Shown: positions 42,118-51,807, counted from the first letter of the stretch. The stretch: 64,000 bases of DNA from Variovorax gracilis (GCF_030317115.1 NZ_JASZYF010000011.1:1-64000); one strand, 5' to 3'. Made by a program: numbers and translations. Notes: generated by a model from the letters alone, not told the origin.

Positions 42118-45081
42118 ATGCTTCAGCCGGTAGACGCATTCCCTCGGAGAGCGGTCGCGATAGCCGCTGCCATGCTTGCCTGTTCTCCAGGATCGACGTT
42201 CGCGGATGTCATCGTGAGCGGAAACATCACGAGCACCGTTCAGCTCGACAGCCAGAACAATCCGGGCGGCAGCCAATTGGTCAACGTGGTGCCGAACACC
42301 ACGGTGACCGTGAACAGCGGGCAGGCCCTGTTCGGACAGAACCGCGCCTGGCAAGTCACCAACTTCGGGGGCCTGACCAGTCTCGACGCCAACACCTATG
42401 CCGTGTATCTGCAGGCCGGTACGCGGCTGACGAATCAGGCCGCGGGCACGGTGAGCGGCGTCGGCGGCGGGCTGACCATCGTCAACTCGCAAGGCACGCT
42501 GGACAACTTCGGATCGATCAGCGCCTCGGTGGGCCCCGGTGTGCAGTTCCGGGCGGGAGGGACGGTGACCAACCAGGGGGGTGGCGTGATCGCCGGCGGT
42601 ACTTATGGCGTCTACCTCCTCAACGCGAACGACGCTGCGACCAACAGCGGCACGATCACGGCCAGCAATGGCGCGGGCGTGCGGCTGGAAGGCGGCAACC
42701 TCAACTTCCAGAACGCCGCAGGCGCACGGGTGAGCGGCACGGCCTACGGCGTCCAGTTCGTCAATGGCTCGCAGACGATGAGCAATGCCGGCACGGTTCA
42801 AGCGACCAGCGGCATCGGCGTGGACTTCAGCGCCGGCGGTCAGCTCGTCAACGCGGCGGGCGCATCGATCAGCGGGGCGACGTACGGCGTCCACACGCGA
42901 AACGGCTCTGCCGACATCACGACGGCCGGCACGATCGGCGGGAGCACTGCGTCCGTCTGGTTCGAAACGGGCAATGGCAAGCTGACGATGCAGACGGGCG
43001 CCTTGCTCAATGGGCCGGCGCTCGGTGGCGGCACGAGTCGCGTGATCTTCCAGGGCTCAGGAACGGCACGCAACGACTTCCTGAACTTCGGGGCCCTCGA
43101 CATGACGGGGGACCGCTGGACGCTGCTCGGGCGGACCGAGGCCAAGGTCAGCACGGTCAGCAGCGGACTGCTTGCCATCGGAGCGCCAGGCACCTCCGGG
43201 GCGGTGCTCAGTGCGGAAACCATCACGGTCGGTCCGCTGGCTTCGCTTGCGGCCTACGACAGCAGGCTGGTGGGTACGCTCACCAACAACGGGTACGTCT
43301 ACGTCGGAAGGGGCTTTGCCTATCCGGACGCCACGCTGCCGGCCTTCATGCAGCTCGACGGCTCGATGGTGAACAAGGGCGTGATCGCCATGACGGGTGG
43401 ATTGCAGTTCGGCAATGCGCTGATCGTGTCGGGCAACTTCCAGGGCGGCGCTGGCAGCAAGCTGCTGATGGGTGCGCTGCTCGATGAGGAACTTCAGGGC
43501 CCGATCTCGGCGCAGATCACCGATCGGCTCCTCGTCCGCGGGAATGCGAGCGGCGCCACGCTGGTCAATTTCGCGACGCTGCTCGATCCTTCTCCCGCCA
43601 CCCGCCAGGCCCTGATCGATGCGGCCAGTCGCGTATCGGGAAGCCGCGTCACGCGGAACGTCTTCGGCGGGGAAAGCGTGGACGACGTCTTGCCGGACAC
43701 CGGCATCTCCATCATCCAGGTGGCCGGAAGCTCGGCACCGGCCACTTTTCTTCTGGAGCATGGGTATGTGACGGGCGGGACGCCCTATCAGTACAGGCTC
43801 TATCCCTTCGGGCCGGGCTCGCAGAACGGCCCGGCAGCGCCATCGCAGAGTCTGGTCGGGAATCCCACTGGCTACTGGGACTACCGGCTCACGCGCCCGA
43901 TCGGGAGCAGCATCCCGGAGCCGCCGCCCCCTCCACCTCCGCCGCCACCACCACCACCACCACCGGGCCCGCCTCCGCCGGTCCCGTCGCCCGAACCGCC
44001 TCCGCCATCGCCTCCGCCGGCCCCCGCACCTGAGCCGCCGCCGCTGCCGCCACCTCCGAGCCCGGACATCGACAAGCCCGAATTCATCTCGGACTCCGAG
44101 CGCCCGCTCGTTGCGCCACAGGTGGCTTCCTACCTGACGATGCCCGGTGCCATGCTCAATGCCGGACTTCAGGACCTGGACAGCCTGCATCGAAGGCTGG
44201 GCGAGGTCCGGGATTCGGAGCGAATGGGGGGCCGTGAGCCGTTCGAGGGCTTTGCCCGCGTCTATGGCTCTTCATTCGACTACCGGACCAACCTCAGCTT
44301 CGGCAACTACGGCTTCGATGCCAACCAGGACTACACCGCCTTCCAGGTGGGCGGCAGCGCGCTGCTGCGAAGAGACGATGCAGGCGTGTGGCGAGTGGGA
44401 GGCGCGCTGAGCCTCGGCAGGTCGAAGCTGTCCCCCGACGCGCCGCTCGACGGCCCGAGTCAGACGAACACCGATACGCGGACCCTGTCCGCCCTCGCGA
44501 CCTACCTGGATCGCCAGGGCTGGTACGCGGACTTCATCGTGTCCGCGGGCGATCTCAAGGCCAAGACGTCATCGGCAGCCTATTTCGGCGGCGACGTCGC
44601 CAACTTCGACGGGAATACCTATGCGGCCTCGACCGAGGTGGGCTATCCGCTGCCCATCGCGTCCACGGGCTTCGAGATCGAGCCCCAACTCCAATACGTC
44701 TGGCAGCAGGTCCGGTTCGACGACTTCAGGGATGCCGACGGCATCAACACCCGGCTGGGAAACCAGAGCCAGAGCGTCTGGCGCATCGGCGCCCGGCTGA
44801 CGCGACCGATGGAGACGGGTTCGGGCACGCGCCTGACGCCCTATCTCAAGCTGAACTATCTCTATGGTGCGAGCGACCCCGGGAGCGTCGTGATCGGGGC
44901 GACCAACTTCCAACTGGGCAAGTTCGGAAGCGGCTGGCAGGTGGGCGGCGGCGTCAGCGGAATGGTGAACAAGCGCCTCTCCGTCTACGCGGACGTCGCC
45001 TGGCAGCAGAACACCGGCACGGCCGGCTGGAAGAACTGGCTGTTCAGCGGGGGGCTTCGCTACGCGTTCGGAGGGCCTTGA
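42118..45081 (+). CDS. Type Va autotransporter with repeat passenger and proline-rich linker
   Basis: The 987-residue product has an N-terminal signal sequence (AVAIAAAMLACSPGSTFAD), a passenger of beta-helix-like repeats of about 40 residues with recurring YGV, GG and SG-x-GV elements (for example TYGVYLL, AYGVQFVN, TYGVHTR), a proline-rich linker at residues 602-652 (runs of Pro), and a C-terminal beta-barrel of about 260 residues ending GGLRYAFGGP. The barrel would secrete the passenger through the outer membrane. ATG 42118 has AAAGG seven bases upstream, better than ATG 42112. No protease or adhesin catalytic motif is seen. Confidence 0.87.
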   Translation: MLQPVDAFPRRAVAIAAAMLACSPGSTFADVIVSGNITSTVQLDSQNNPGGSQLVNVVPNTTVTVNSGQALFGQNRAWQVTNFGGLTSLDANTYAVYLQAGTRLTNQAAGTVSGVGGGLTIVNSQGTLDNFGSISASVGPGVQFRAGGTVTNQGGGVIAGGTYGVYLLNANDAATNSGTITASNGAGVRLEGGNLNFQNAAGARVSGTAYGVQFVNGSQTMSNAGTVQATSGIGVDFSAGGQLVNAAGASISGATYGVHTRNGSADITTAGTIGGSTASVWFETGNGKLTMQTGALLNGPALGGGTSRVIFQGSGTARNDFLNFGALDMTGDRWTLLGRTEAKVSTVSSGLLAIGAPGTSGAVLSAETITVGPLASLAAYDSRLVGTLTNNGYVYVGRGFAYPDATLPAFMQLDGSMVNKGVIAMTGGLQFGNALIVSGNFQGGAGSKLLMGALLDEELQGPISAQITDRLLVRGNASGATLVNFATLLDPSPATRQALIDAASRVSGSRVTRNVFGGESVDDVLPDTGISIIQVAGSSAPATFLLEHGYVTGGTPYQYRLYPFGPGSQNGPAAPSQSLVGNPTGYWDYRLTRPIGSSIPEPPPPPPPPPPPPPPPGPPPPVPSPEPPPPSPPPAPAPEPPPLPPPPSPDIDKPEFISDSERPLVAPQVASYLTMPGAMLNAGLQDLDSLHRRLGEVRDSERMGGREPFEGFARVYGSSFDYRTNLSFGNYGFDANQDYTAFQVGGSALLRRDDAGVWRVGGALSLGRSKLSPDAPLDGPSQTNTDTRTLSALATYLDRQGWYADFIVSAGDLKAKTSSAAYFGGDVANFDGNTYAASTEVGYPLPIASTGFEIEPQLQYVWQQVRFDDFRDADGINTRLGNQSQSVWRIGARLTRPMETGSGTRLTPYLKLNYLYGASDPGSVVIGATNFQLGKFGSGWQVGGGVSGMVNKRLSVYADVAWQQNTGTAGWKNWLFSGGLRYAFGGP

Positions 45082-45095
45082 AGGCGGTGGGCGCC

Positions 45096-45638
45096 CTAGC
45101 GTGCTGACGCGCCGCCGGGCGGGAAGCCGGCGAACAGCCTGTCGAGCGCCGACTGCACCGCGGCGTTCACCCGCGAGGGATCGTCGGGCAGCACCCCGCT
45201 GGCGCTGCCGCGCCAGATCGCACGCTTGGTGCGTGCGTCGAACATGTCGACCACCAGCGTGCCCTTTTCATAGTTGTCGACCGACATGGTCGCGTAGCCC
45301 GGCCAGCCGCTGCCGATGCCCAGCCAGTTGAGATCGTGGCCGATGCCGCTGTAGAAGTTGTTGAAGGTCTGGCCCTGCACGCGGGTGACGTGCGCCGCGA
45401 CGTGCACGTCGCCTTCGGCCACGCGCTTCCATCCCGCGGCCTGCAGCCGGGCGTCGATGCCTGCGACGACGCTCTGGGGCATCACGGCATCGCTGCCGCT
45501 GTCGGAAGTGATCCAGTTGTAGCTGCGGAAGCTGCCGAACTGGGCCTTGGGGTCGAAGTCGGTCTTGACGGTCGCTGTGCTCGCACAGGCCGCCAGCAGC
45601 GTGGCGGCAAGGACGACGGCAAGGATTCTTCCAATCAT
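45096..45638 (-). CDS. DUF4136 lipoprotein
   Basis: The 180-residue protein begins MIGRILAVVLAATLLAAC with lipobox LAAC at Cys18, so it is lipidated and in the envelope. FDPKAQFGSFRSYNWI and the final ALDRLFAGFPP are typical of DUF4136 proteins, which have no proven function. ATG 45638 has GGAG five bases upstream. A longer frame upstream has no signal peptide. It is convergent with the autotransporter, 14 bp from its stop. Confidence 0.8.
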   Translation of the reverse strand: MIGRILAVVLAATLLAACASTATVKTDFDPKAQFGSFRSYNWITSDSGSDAVMPQSVVAGIDARLQAAGWKRVAEGDVHVAAHVTRVQGQTFNNFYSGIGHDLNWLGIGSGWPGYATMSVDNYEKGTLVVDMFDARTKRAIWRGSASGVLPDDPSRVNAAVQSALDRLFAGFPPGGASAR

Positions 45639-45853
45639 GTTCGCTCCAGTGTTGAGTCCGGTTGCAGGCAGCGGCGGGCTCGCCGCTCGAATCATGTTAC
45701 AGGCCGCTCGAGGGTGGGCTTGCAAACGATGGTCGTGACGCCGGGCCGCCGGATTGCCAAAAGTTACCGCCCCGCGACAAGCGCGGGCCTTCAGGAATCG
45801 AGACAGGGAGCCGAAATGCAATCACTTTCAACCATCGAGCAGCGAGTGATGAA

Positions 45854-46306
45854 ATGTCCAGACTCATCGTCCTGACCCCGCACGGCAGCGTTCGGCAGGT
45901 CAATATCAAGGGGCCGATCACGACGATCGGACGCGACCCGACGTGCGGGGTGCACATCGACAGCCTGGGGGTGAGCCGCCATCACGCGGCCATCCGATGG
46001 ACGGGCGACCGCTTCGTCGTGCGCGACATGGCGAGCCGCAACGGCACCTACGTCAACCAGGCGCGCGTGGTGGAGCGCGCGCTGAAGAACGGCGACGCGA
46101 TCGGCGTGGGGGACTGCCAGTTGCGCTTTCTCTATTCGTCGAACGCGCTGACGGGCGAGGAGGCCTTGCGGCTCGTGACGGTGGCCGACGAGCTCATCAA
46201 CATCGAGGCGCGCGAGCGAAGCGACTGGGCCGCCTTCTTCCGGCAAGGCAGCGTGGCGCGCCATGCCGGGCTCCGCATGCACGGCCTTGCCGAACGGCGG
46301 TCCTGA
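45854..46306 (+). CDS. FHA-domain protein
   Basis: The 150-residue protein carries a forkhead-associated domain in its first hundred residues: TTIGRDPTCGVHID, SLGVSRHHAAI, and ASRNGTYVN, which contains the phosphothreonine-binding residues (Arg, Ser, His and Asn). FHA domains bind phosphorylated partners. The C-terminal 50 residues are helical and charged. No kinase gene lies in the window, so the partner is elsewhere. ATG 45854 is chosen because translation from an upstream start would cross another reading frame. It lies 253 bp from ompW. Confidence 0.8.
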   Translation: MSRLIVLTPHGSVRQVNIKGPITTIGRDPTCGVHIDSLGVSRHHAAIRWTGDRFVVRDMASRNGTYVNQARVVERALKNGDAIGVGDCQLRFLYSSNALTGEEALRLVTVADELINIEARERSDWAAFFRQGSVARHAGLRMHGLAERRS

Positions 46307-46320
46307 TCCGGGCGGCGGGC

Positions 46321-46346
46321 AAAAAAAGAGCCCGCCGAAGCGGGCC
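46321..46346 (-). terminator. Minus-strand intrinsic terminator without an obvious gene upstream
   Basis: On the minus strand, stem GCCCGC-TTCG-GCGGGC is followed by TCTTTTTTT, a textbook terminator. The only annotated genes on this side of it are on the plus strand. On the plus strand CGGCGGGC (46313-46320) pairs alternatively with GCCCGCCG (46330-46337), so two exclusive hairpins are possible. Confidence 0.6.
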
Positions 46347-46559
46347 GAATGATCTCTGGTTAGAAGATCCCTGGAGAACCAGCCTCTATATCGACAGGCC
46401 AGCAAAAAAGTTGAGGGTGCTTCGGGCGAGTAAAGTGAGCACTGGCTTGGTTCCGTTGATCGGCACGCCGGAGCCTGTTACACATGTGACAGGGTGGGGC
46501 AAACTAATTAAACGGCACCGCATCCTAAAGGCTCCCTTCAACCTAGAGATGAGACTTTC

Positions 46560-47285
46560 ATGACGAAGACAAAACTGCTTGCGCTGGCTGCTGTTGCAGC
46601 ATTGGGATCGGGCAGCGCATTGGCACAGAAGGCTGGCGACTGGCAGGTGGGTGCCGGCTGGCTGCATTTTGCACCGCAGGATTCGAGCGAACCGCTGACC
46701 TTCACGGCGCCGCGCGCCGCGATCGTGCCCGGTTCCGGCGCCAACGTCGACAGCTCCGACACGCTGGGCCTCAACGCCCAGTACTTCATCGACAGCCACT
46801 GGGCGGTCGAAGGCGTGATCGGCGTGCCGCCGAAGTTCAGGCTTCAGGGCGCCGGCACGCTGGGCCCGATCGGCGAACTCGGCGAAGCCCGCCAGTGGAG
46901 CCCCACGCTGCTCGCCAAGTACTACTTCCTCGAAGGCGAGGCCAAGCTGCGTCCCTTCGTCGGCCTCGGCGTGACCTATGTCTGGTACAGCGACGTCAAG
47001 CTGACCCCCGGCCTGCAGGGCGCGCTGGCGAGCCGCGTGGGCATTCCCGCCGGCCGGTCGACCACCACGGCAGACCTCGACAGCTCGTTCGCCCCGGTGT
47101 TCAACCTGGGCGCGGCCTACCAGTTCGACCAGCATTGGGGCATGTCCTTCTCGGTGTCGTACATCCCGCTGAAGACCACGGCGAACCTGACCACCACGGT
47201 GGCGGGCGTGCCGGTCGCGACGAGCGAATCGCGCCTCAAGGTCAATCCGATCGTCCCGTACCTGTCGGTGACGTACAAGTTCTAA
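46560..47285 (+). CDS. ompW: OmpW-family outer-membrane protein
   Basis: The 241-residue product has a signal peptide (MTKTKLLALAAVAALGSGS, ending ALAQ) and the OmpW beta-barrel pattern: WQVGAGWLHFAPQ, DTLGLNAQYFIDSHWAVE, LLAKYYFLEGEAKLRPFVG, ending YLSVTYKF with a C-terminal Phe for Bam recognition. OmpW is an eight-stranded channel for small hydrophobic molecules. It has a long leader of about 215 bp with a plausible regulatory dyad near 46474-46493. It is followed by a hairpin with a 9-bp stem. Confidence 0.9.
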   Translation: MTKTKLLALAAVAALGSGSALAQKAGDWQVGAGWLHFAPQDSSEPLTFTAPRAAIVPGSGANVDSSDTLGLNAQYFIDSHWAVEGVIGVPPKFRLQGAGTLGPIGELGEARQWSPTLLAKYYFLEGEAKLRPFVGLGVTYVWYSDVKLTPGLQGALASRVGIPAGRSTTTADLDSSFAPVFNLGAAYQFDQHWGMSFSVSYIPLKTTANLTTTVAGVPVATSESRLKVNPIVPYLSVTYKF

Positions 47286-47300
47286 GCCCCTGAACCCTTG

Positions 47301-47321
47301 CGCGAACCCCACGGGTTCGCG
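47301..47321 (+). terminator. 9-bp stem-loop after ompW
   Basis: CGCGAACCC, loop CAC, GGGTTCGCG is a perfect 9-bp stem 15 bases after the ompW stop. No T-run follows. Confidence 0.45.
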
Positions 47322-47432
47322 TCCGCTCGACATGCGTGGGAAGCGTGCGAGGCGTGGGTCCGCTCAAGTTTGTCGGCGTTCGGCCGATATACCGCGGCGT
47401 TCTCCCTCTTCGCTTCTTCCGGAATCACGATC

Positions 47433-49124
47433 ATGTTTTTGAGCAATCTCTCGATTGGCAGGCGCCTGGCCCTTGTGCTGGGCGCCATCTTGGCCCTGTT
47501 CCTGGCGAGCAGTGTCATTGCGGTGCTGAAGCTGCGGCAGCTCGGCGTCGAAATCGACGGGATGGTCAACGACAGCGTCAAGACCGAGCGGGCGGGCTCC
47601 GACTGGCTGCGCCACACCAACTCAGGCGTGCAACGCGCCGCGGCGATCGCCAAGAGCAGCGACCCGAGCCTGATCGCCTACTTTGCGCCGGCGACCGCGG
47701 CGTCGATCAAGAACACCAACGAGCTGCAGAAGTTCATCGAAGGCCAGATGGTCAGGCCCGAGGAACGCCAGTTGTTCGAGAAGGTCGGCGAGCTGCGCAA
47801 GGAATACCTCGCGGCGCGCGAGGAGGTCAGCAAGCTCAAGCTGGCGGGCGACCTCGATGGCGCGAACCGCGTGTTCACGTCGCGCTTCGAGCCCACCTCG
47901 GTCAACTACCTCGCAGGGGTCCAGCAGATGGTGGACCTGCAGCGCGCGCAGCTCGATGCCGCCGCGCAGCGCGGCCAGGACCTGCGGGCACAGACGAGCA
48001 CGCTGCTGACGGTGTGCACGGTGCTGACGCTGGCCTTGGGCGGCTTGCTGGCGTGGTTTCTCACACGCAGCATCACGCGGCCGCTGCGCAGGGCCGAGAA
48101 GATGGCCAAGGCCATCGCCGGGATGGACCTGACCGGTGCGCCGCAGGCGAGCTATGCCCAGGACGAGACGGGCCATCTGCTTCGCGCGATCGATGCGATG
48201 CGCGCGGCATTGAAGGATTCGCTGCAGCAGGTGCACGGCGTGGTGGTGAACGTGTCGAGCGCCAGCACGCAGATCGCGACGGGCAATCAGGATCTGTCGT
48301 CGCGCACCGAGGAGCAGGCAAGCTCGCTGGAGCAGACGGCGGCGTCGATGGAAGAACTCACCAGCACGGTGAAGCAGAACGCGGACAACGCGCGTCAGGC
48401 CAACCAGTTGGCGGTGTCGGCGTCCGAAGTGGCGGTGAAGGGCGGCAGCGTGGTCAGCCAGGTGGTGGACACCATGGGCTCGATCAATGCGTCGTCGCGC
48501 AAGATCGTGGACATCATCGGTGTGATCGACGGCATCGCCTTCCAGACCAACATCCTGGCGCTGAACGCGGCGGTCGAAGCCGCGCGCGCCGGCGAGCAAG
48601 GCCGTGGCTTTGCCGTGGTTGCCTCCGAAGTCCGCAGCCTGGCCCAGCGCTCGGCCGCCGCAGCCAAGGAGATCAAGACGCTGATCGGCGACTCGGTGGA
48701 AAAGGTCGAGGAAGGCAGCAAGCAGGTGGCCGAAGCGGGCAAGACGATGGAAGAGATCGTCGACAGCGTGAAGCGGGTGACGGACATCATGGGCGAGATC
48801 ACGGCGGCGAGCCAGGAGCAGACCTCGGGAATCGAGCAGATCAACCAAGCCATCACGCAGATGGACCAGGTGACGCAGCAGAACGCCGCGCTGGTGGAAG
48901 AAGCGGCCGCCGCGGCGGCATCGTTGCAAGAGCAGGCGGGCAGCCTGTCGCAAGTGGTGAGCGTCTTCAAGCTCGAAGGCGGTCAAGCCGCGCCGGGCAA
49001 GCAACGGGTCGCCCCCACGCTCGCCGCGGCACCGAAGGCTGCGGCTCCGAAGCCATCGGCGCAACGCAAGCCCGCGCCAGCGCCCGCGGCGGTTCCGGCC
49101 GGCGGGGACTGGGAATCCTTCTGA
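47433..49124 (+). CDS. Methyl-accepting chemotaxis protein
   Basis: The 563-residue protein has a first membrane helix ([20 protein letters not shown]), a periplasmic four-helix-bundle-like ligand domain, a second helix near residues 190-212 ([20 protein letters not shown]), a HAMP region and a classical signalling domain with [20 protein letters not shown] as the conserved hairpin tip. The C-terminus ends DWESF, very like the NWETF pentapeptide that tethers CheR and CheB. A Pro/Ala linker precedes it. The ligand is unknown. The ATG 47433 follows a stretch without a strong ribosome-binding site. Confidence 0.93.
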   Translation: MFLSNLSIGRRLALVLGAILALFLASSVIAVLKLRQLGVEIDGMVNDSVKTERAGSDWLRHTNSGVQRAAAIAKSSDPSLIAYFAPATAASIKNTNELQKFIEGQMVRPEERQLFEKVGELRKEYLAAREEVSKLKLAGDLDGANRVFTSRFEPTSVNYLAGVQQMVDLQRAQLDAAAQRGQDLRAQTSTLLTVCTVLTLALGGLLAWFLTRSITRPLRRAEKMAKAIAGMDLTGAPQASYAQDETGHLLRAIDAMRAALKDSLQQVHGVVVNVSSASTQIATGNQDLSSRTEEQASSLEQTAASMEELTSTVKQNADNARQANQLAVSASEVAVKGGSVVSQVVDTMGSINASSRKIVDIIGVIDGIAFQTNILALNAAVEAARAGEQGRGFAVVASEVRSLAQRSAAAAKEIKTLIGDSVEKVEEGSKQVAEAGKTMEEIVDSVKRVTDIMGEITAASQEQTSGIEQINQAITQMDQVTQQNAALVEEAAAAAASLQEQAGSLSQVVSVFKLEGGQAAPGKQRVAPTLAAAPKAAAPKPSAQRKPAPAPAAVPAGGDWESF

Positions 49125-49146
49125 GCCTCGGCTTCCGCCACGCGAT

Positions 49147-49584
49147 CTAGCGAAGCACCAGCACCGGCAGCGTCGAGTGCGTCAGCACATGCTGCGTCTC
49201 GCTGCCGAGCAGGAGGCGCCCGACGCCCTTGCGGCCGTGCGAGGCCATCACGATCAGCTCGCTGTGCTGCTTCTCGGCGGCCACGATGATCGCGTCCGCC
49301 ACCTGGCTGGAATGGCCCACCAGCGCATGGCACTGCACGCCGCTGGCATGGGCGCGCGCGCCGACGGCGTCGACCAGCGCCTGCGCGTTTTCGAGGCGCT
49401 GCCGCTCGACGTCATCGTCGGCGCCGTTGTTCATCGTGCCTTCCATGTAGCTCCTGGGCTTCCGGCGCGCCACGGTGAAGGCGACCAGTTCGGCGCCGTG
49501 CTGCCGTGCCAGGCCGATGGCGCTCTCGACGGCCTTCTCCGAAAGTTCGGAGCCGTCGGTTGCGACGAGGATCTTCTTGAACAT
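49147..49584 (-). CDS. uspA: Universal stress protein (UspA family)
   Basis: The 145-residue protein begins MFKKILVATDGSELSEKAVE and ends with the ATP-binding motif MASHGRKGVGRLLLGSETQ and LTHSTLPVLVLR, typical of UspA. It is a cytosolic stress protein. Its start lies 56 bp downstream of a well-matched FNR box, so it is likely induced at low oxygen. This fits UspA members in other denitrifiers and Ralstonia. ATG 49584 has AGGAG upstream. Confidence 0.9.
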   Translation of the reverse strand: MFKKILVATDGSELSEKAVESAIGLARQHGAELVAFTVARRKPRSYMEGTMNNGADDDVERQRLENAQALVDAVGARAHASGVQCHALVGHSSQVADAIIVAAEKQHSELIVMASHGRKGVGRLLLGSETQHVLTHSTLPVLVLR

Positions 49585-49639
49585 GATGGGCTCTCCTGTG
49601 GGTGGGAACCCAGTGTTGGGCAGATGGGCCCGGAGCGTG

Positions 49640-49653
49640 TTGACCCCGATCAA
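49640..49653 (-). promoter_or_regulatory. FNR box upstream of uspA
   Basis: TTGACCCCGATCAA matches TTGAT-N4-ATCAA with one change. It is centred about 63 bp before the uspA ATG. It would place the start of transcription about 20 bp before the ATG. Confidence 0.7.
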
Positions 49654-49669
49654 CCTTGCGTTACGCGCC

Positions 49670-50392
49670 TCAACGGCACCAGACCTCGATCTGCGCCTGC
49701 ACGTCCATCCACACCGCCTGCAGCGCGACGGCGGCGAGCAGCGCACCGGCCAGCCGAGTGCCCCATTGCTTCGGCACGAGGCCGGCCCCGGAGCACAAGC
49801 GCCGCCACAGGTACGGCGCCAGCAGCAGCGACAGCGCACTGCCCACGGCGAACAGCGCCATGATCCCGGCGCCCGCGAGCACGCCATTGCCCAGCGCAGC
49901 CAGCATCAGCGCCGAATACAGCAGGCCGCAGGGCATCGCGATCCACAGCGCGCCGCTGGCCAGCACGCCGAGAGCGCTGCGGCGGGTCAAGCGCTGCACG
50001 CGCGCTGCAGCCCAGTGGCCGATGCGGCTCGCCCACAGCGGCTGGCGGCCGGTGGCCGCCAGCAGCAGGCCCCAGGCGAACACGAAGACGTGCAGCAGCA
50101 TCCACACGGGACGCAGGGCAGCCACCTGCCCGCTGACGAGCGCGAGGCCCTGGGCCGCGACCGCCGCGACGGCGCCTGCACCGGCGTAGCCCAGCACGCG
50201 CCCGGCGTGGAACCACACAGCCGTGGGCACCGAAGGCCGCGCGGCCTGGAGCGCGGCAGCGCCACCGGCGGGAATGCGCACCACGCGCACGACACGCACC
50301 ACGCTCTCGCACGCCGCGCCGCACATGGCCACGCAGTGCGGCCCACCGACCAGCCCCATCACGAACGCGGTTGCGAGCAGCGCCGCCTGCAT
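49670..50392 (-). CDS. DsbD_2/TauE-type membrane protein of the cbb3 locus
   Basis: The 240-residue protein begins MQAALLATAFVMGLVGGPHC and has about six hydrophobic segments. VGGPHCVAMCGAAC carries the HC-x3-C motif seen in the sulfite-exporter-like proteins next to cbb3 oxidase genes, often thought to move copper or redox equivalents. The role is not proven. The gene starts two bases after the hemN stop (TGA GC ATG) on the same strand and is probably co-transcribed with it. A second hydrophobic block (MPCGLLYSALMLA) holds another Cys. Confidence 0.8.
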   Translation of the reverse strand: MQAALLATAFVMGLVGGPHCVAMCGAACESVVRVVRVVRIPAGGAAALQAARPSVPTAVWFHAGRVLGYAGAGAVAAVAAQGLALVSGQVAALRPVWMLLHVFVFAWGLLLAATGRQPLWASRIGHWAAARVQRLTRRSALGVLASGALWIAMPCGLLYSALMLAALGNGVLAGAGIMALFAVGSALSLLLAPYLWRRLCSGAGLVPKQWGTRLAGALLAAVALQAVWMDVQAQIEVWCR

Positions 50393-50394
50393 GC

Positions 50395-51807
50395 TCAGAC
50401 GATGCGCGAGAAGCGCGTCCTTCGATCGGCCTGCACGTAGCGGTCGAACACCATCGCGATCGCGCGCACGAAGAACCACCCGAGCGGCGTCACTTCGATG
50501 TCGCGGGCGCTGGTGCGAACGAAGCCCTCTGCCGCGAGTGCATCGAGCGCCGCGAGTTCGGCCGCGAAGTACTGCCGGAAGTCGACCAGGTGCGCTGCGC
50601 CGATGGCCTGGAAGTCGACCTGCCCCTGGCACATGATCGCCATGATGACCGCGCGCCGCAGCACGTCGTCGCGTGTCAGCGCCAGGCCGCGCACCACCGG
50701 CAGGCGCCCCTGGTCGAGCGCGTCGTAGTACTCCTCGAGCGTCTTGGCGTTCTGGCTGTAGGTGGCGCCGATGCGGCCGATGGCCGATACGCCGAGCGCC
50801 ACGAGGTCGCAGTCCGGCTGGGTGCTGTAGCCCTGGAAGTTGCGGTGCAGCCGGCCCTGCCGCTTGGCGATCGCCAGCGCGTCGTCCGGCAGCGCGAAGT
50901 GGTCCATGCCGATGTAGACGTAGCCGGCCGCGGTGAACGCCGCGATCGAGCGCGACAGCATCTCGACCTTGGCCGCGGCGTCGGGCAATGATTCGGTCGC
51001 GATGCGGCGCTGCGGCTTGAAGCGTTCGGGCAGGTGCGCATAGCCATAGAGCGCGATGCGGTCGGGCCGCAGCGCGCAGACCTGCTCCAGCGTGCGGTCG
51101 AAGGACGCCGCGCTCTGGCGCGGCAAGCCGTAGATCAGGTCGAGGTTGACCGAGTCGAAGCCGAGGCCGCGCGCAGCCATCATCAGCTCGAACACCTGTT
51201 CCACGTGCTGGATGCGGTGCACCGCCCGCTGCACATTGGCATCGAAATCCTGCACGCCGAAGCTCAGGCGGTTGAAGCCGAGTTCGGCCAGCGTCGCGAG
51301 CCGCTGGCGGTCGACGGTGCGCGGGTCGATCTCGATCGAATGTTCGCCGTCCGGCGCGAGCGTGAAGTTGTCGCGCAGCAGCGCCATGAGTTCGCGCAGC
51401 CCGTCGTCGTCGAGGAAGGTCGGCGTGCCGCCGCCCAGGTGCAGCTGGCGGACCGTGGCACCGCGTCCGAGCCGGCCGACCTGCAGCGAGACCTCGCGCG
51501 CGAGGTAGTGCAGGTACTCGCGGCCCTTGCCCTTGTGGCGGGTCACGATCTTGTTGCAGGCGCAGTAGTAGCAGAGCGATTCGCAGAACGGGATGTGCAC
51601 GTACAGCGAGAGCGCCCGGGTGCCGGCGCCCGCCCCGCCGCGCTGTTCGAGCACCTGCGCATAGGCGTCGGCGGTGAAGGCATCGACGAAGCGGTCGGCC
51701 GTGGGGTAGGAGGTGTAGCGCGGCCCGGGGATGTCGAAGCGCTTCAGCACGGAGGGCGGCGGCAGCGCCACGGTCGGCAGGCTGGATGGAGCGGGGGCGA
51801 GGAGCAT
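50395..51807 (-). CDS. hemN: Oxygen-independent coproporphyrinogen III oxidase
   Basis: The 470-residue radical-SAM enzyme shows PGPRYTSYPTA, CESLCYYCACN for the CxxxCxxC cluster, and HLGGGTPTFL. It makes protoporphyrinogen without oxygen, which suits the haem demand of the cbb3 oxidase at low oxygen. The gene is divergent from fnr and lies 71 bp from the FNR box at 51879-51892, so both may use that site. I chose the ATG at 51807 (MLLAPAPSS) because the frame before it is low-complexity; a GTG at 51852 is also possible. Confidence 0.92.
   Translation of the reverse strand: MLLAPAPSSLPTVALPPPSVLKRFDIPGPRYTSYPTADRFVDAFTADAYAQVLEQRGGAGAGTRALSLYVHIPFCESLCYYCACNKIVTRHKGKGREYLHYLAREVSLQVGRLGRGATVRQLHLGGGTPTFLDDDGLRELMALLRDNFTLAPDGEHSIEIDPRTVDRQRLATLAELGFNRLSFGVQDFDANVQRAVHRIQHVEQVFELMMAARGLGFDSVNLDLIYGLPRQSAASFDRTLEQVCALRPDRIALYGYAHLPERFKPQRRIATESLPDAAAKVEMLSRSIAAFTAAGYVYIGMDHFALPDDALAIAKRQGRLHRNFQGYSTQPDCDLVALGVSAIGRIGATYSQNAKTLEEYYDALDQGRLPVVRGLALTRDDVLRRAVIMAIMCQGQVDFQAIGAAHLVDFRQYFAAELAALDALAAEGFVRTSARDIEVTPLGWFFVRAIAMVFDRYVQADRRTRFSRIV

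Noticed and set aside
46474-46493. A CRP or FNR site upstream of ompW
   Set aside because: CCTGT-N10-ACAGG with CACATGTG does not match TTGAT-N4-ATCAA or TGTGA-N6-TCACA well enough to call.
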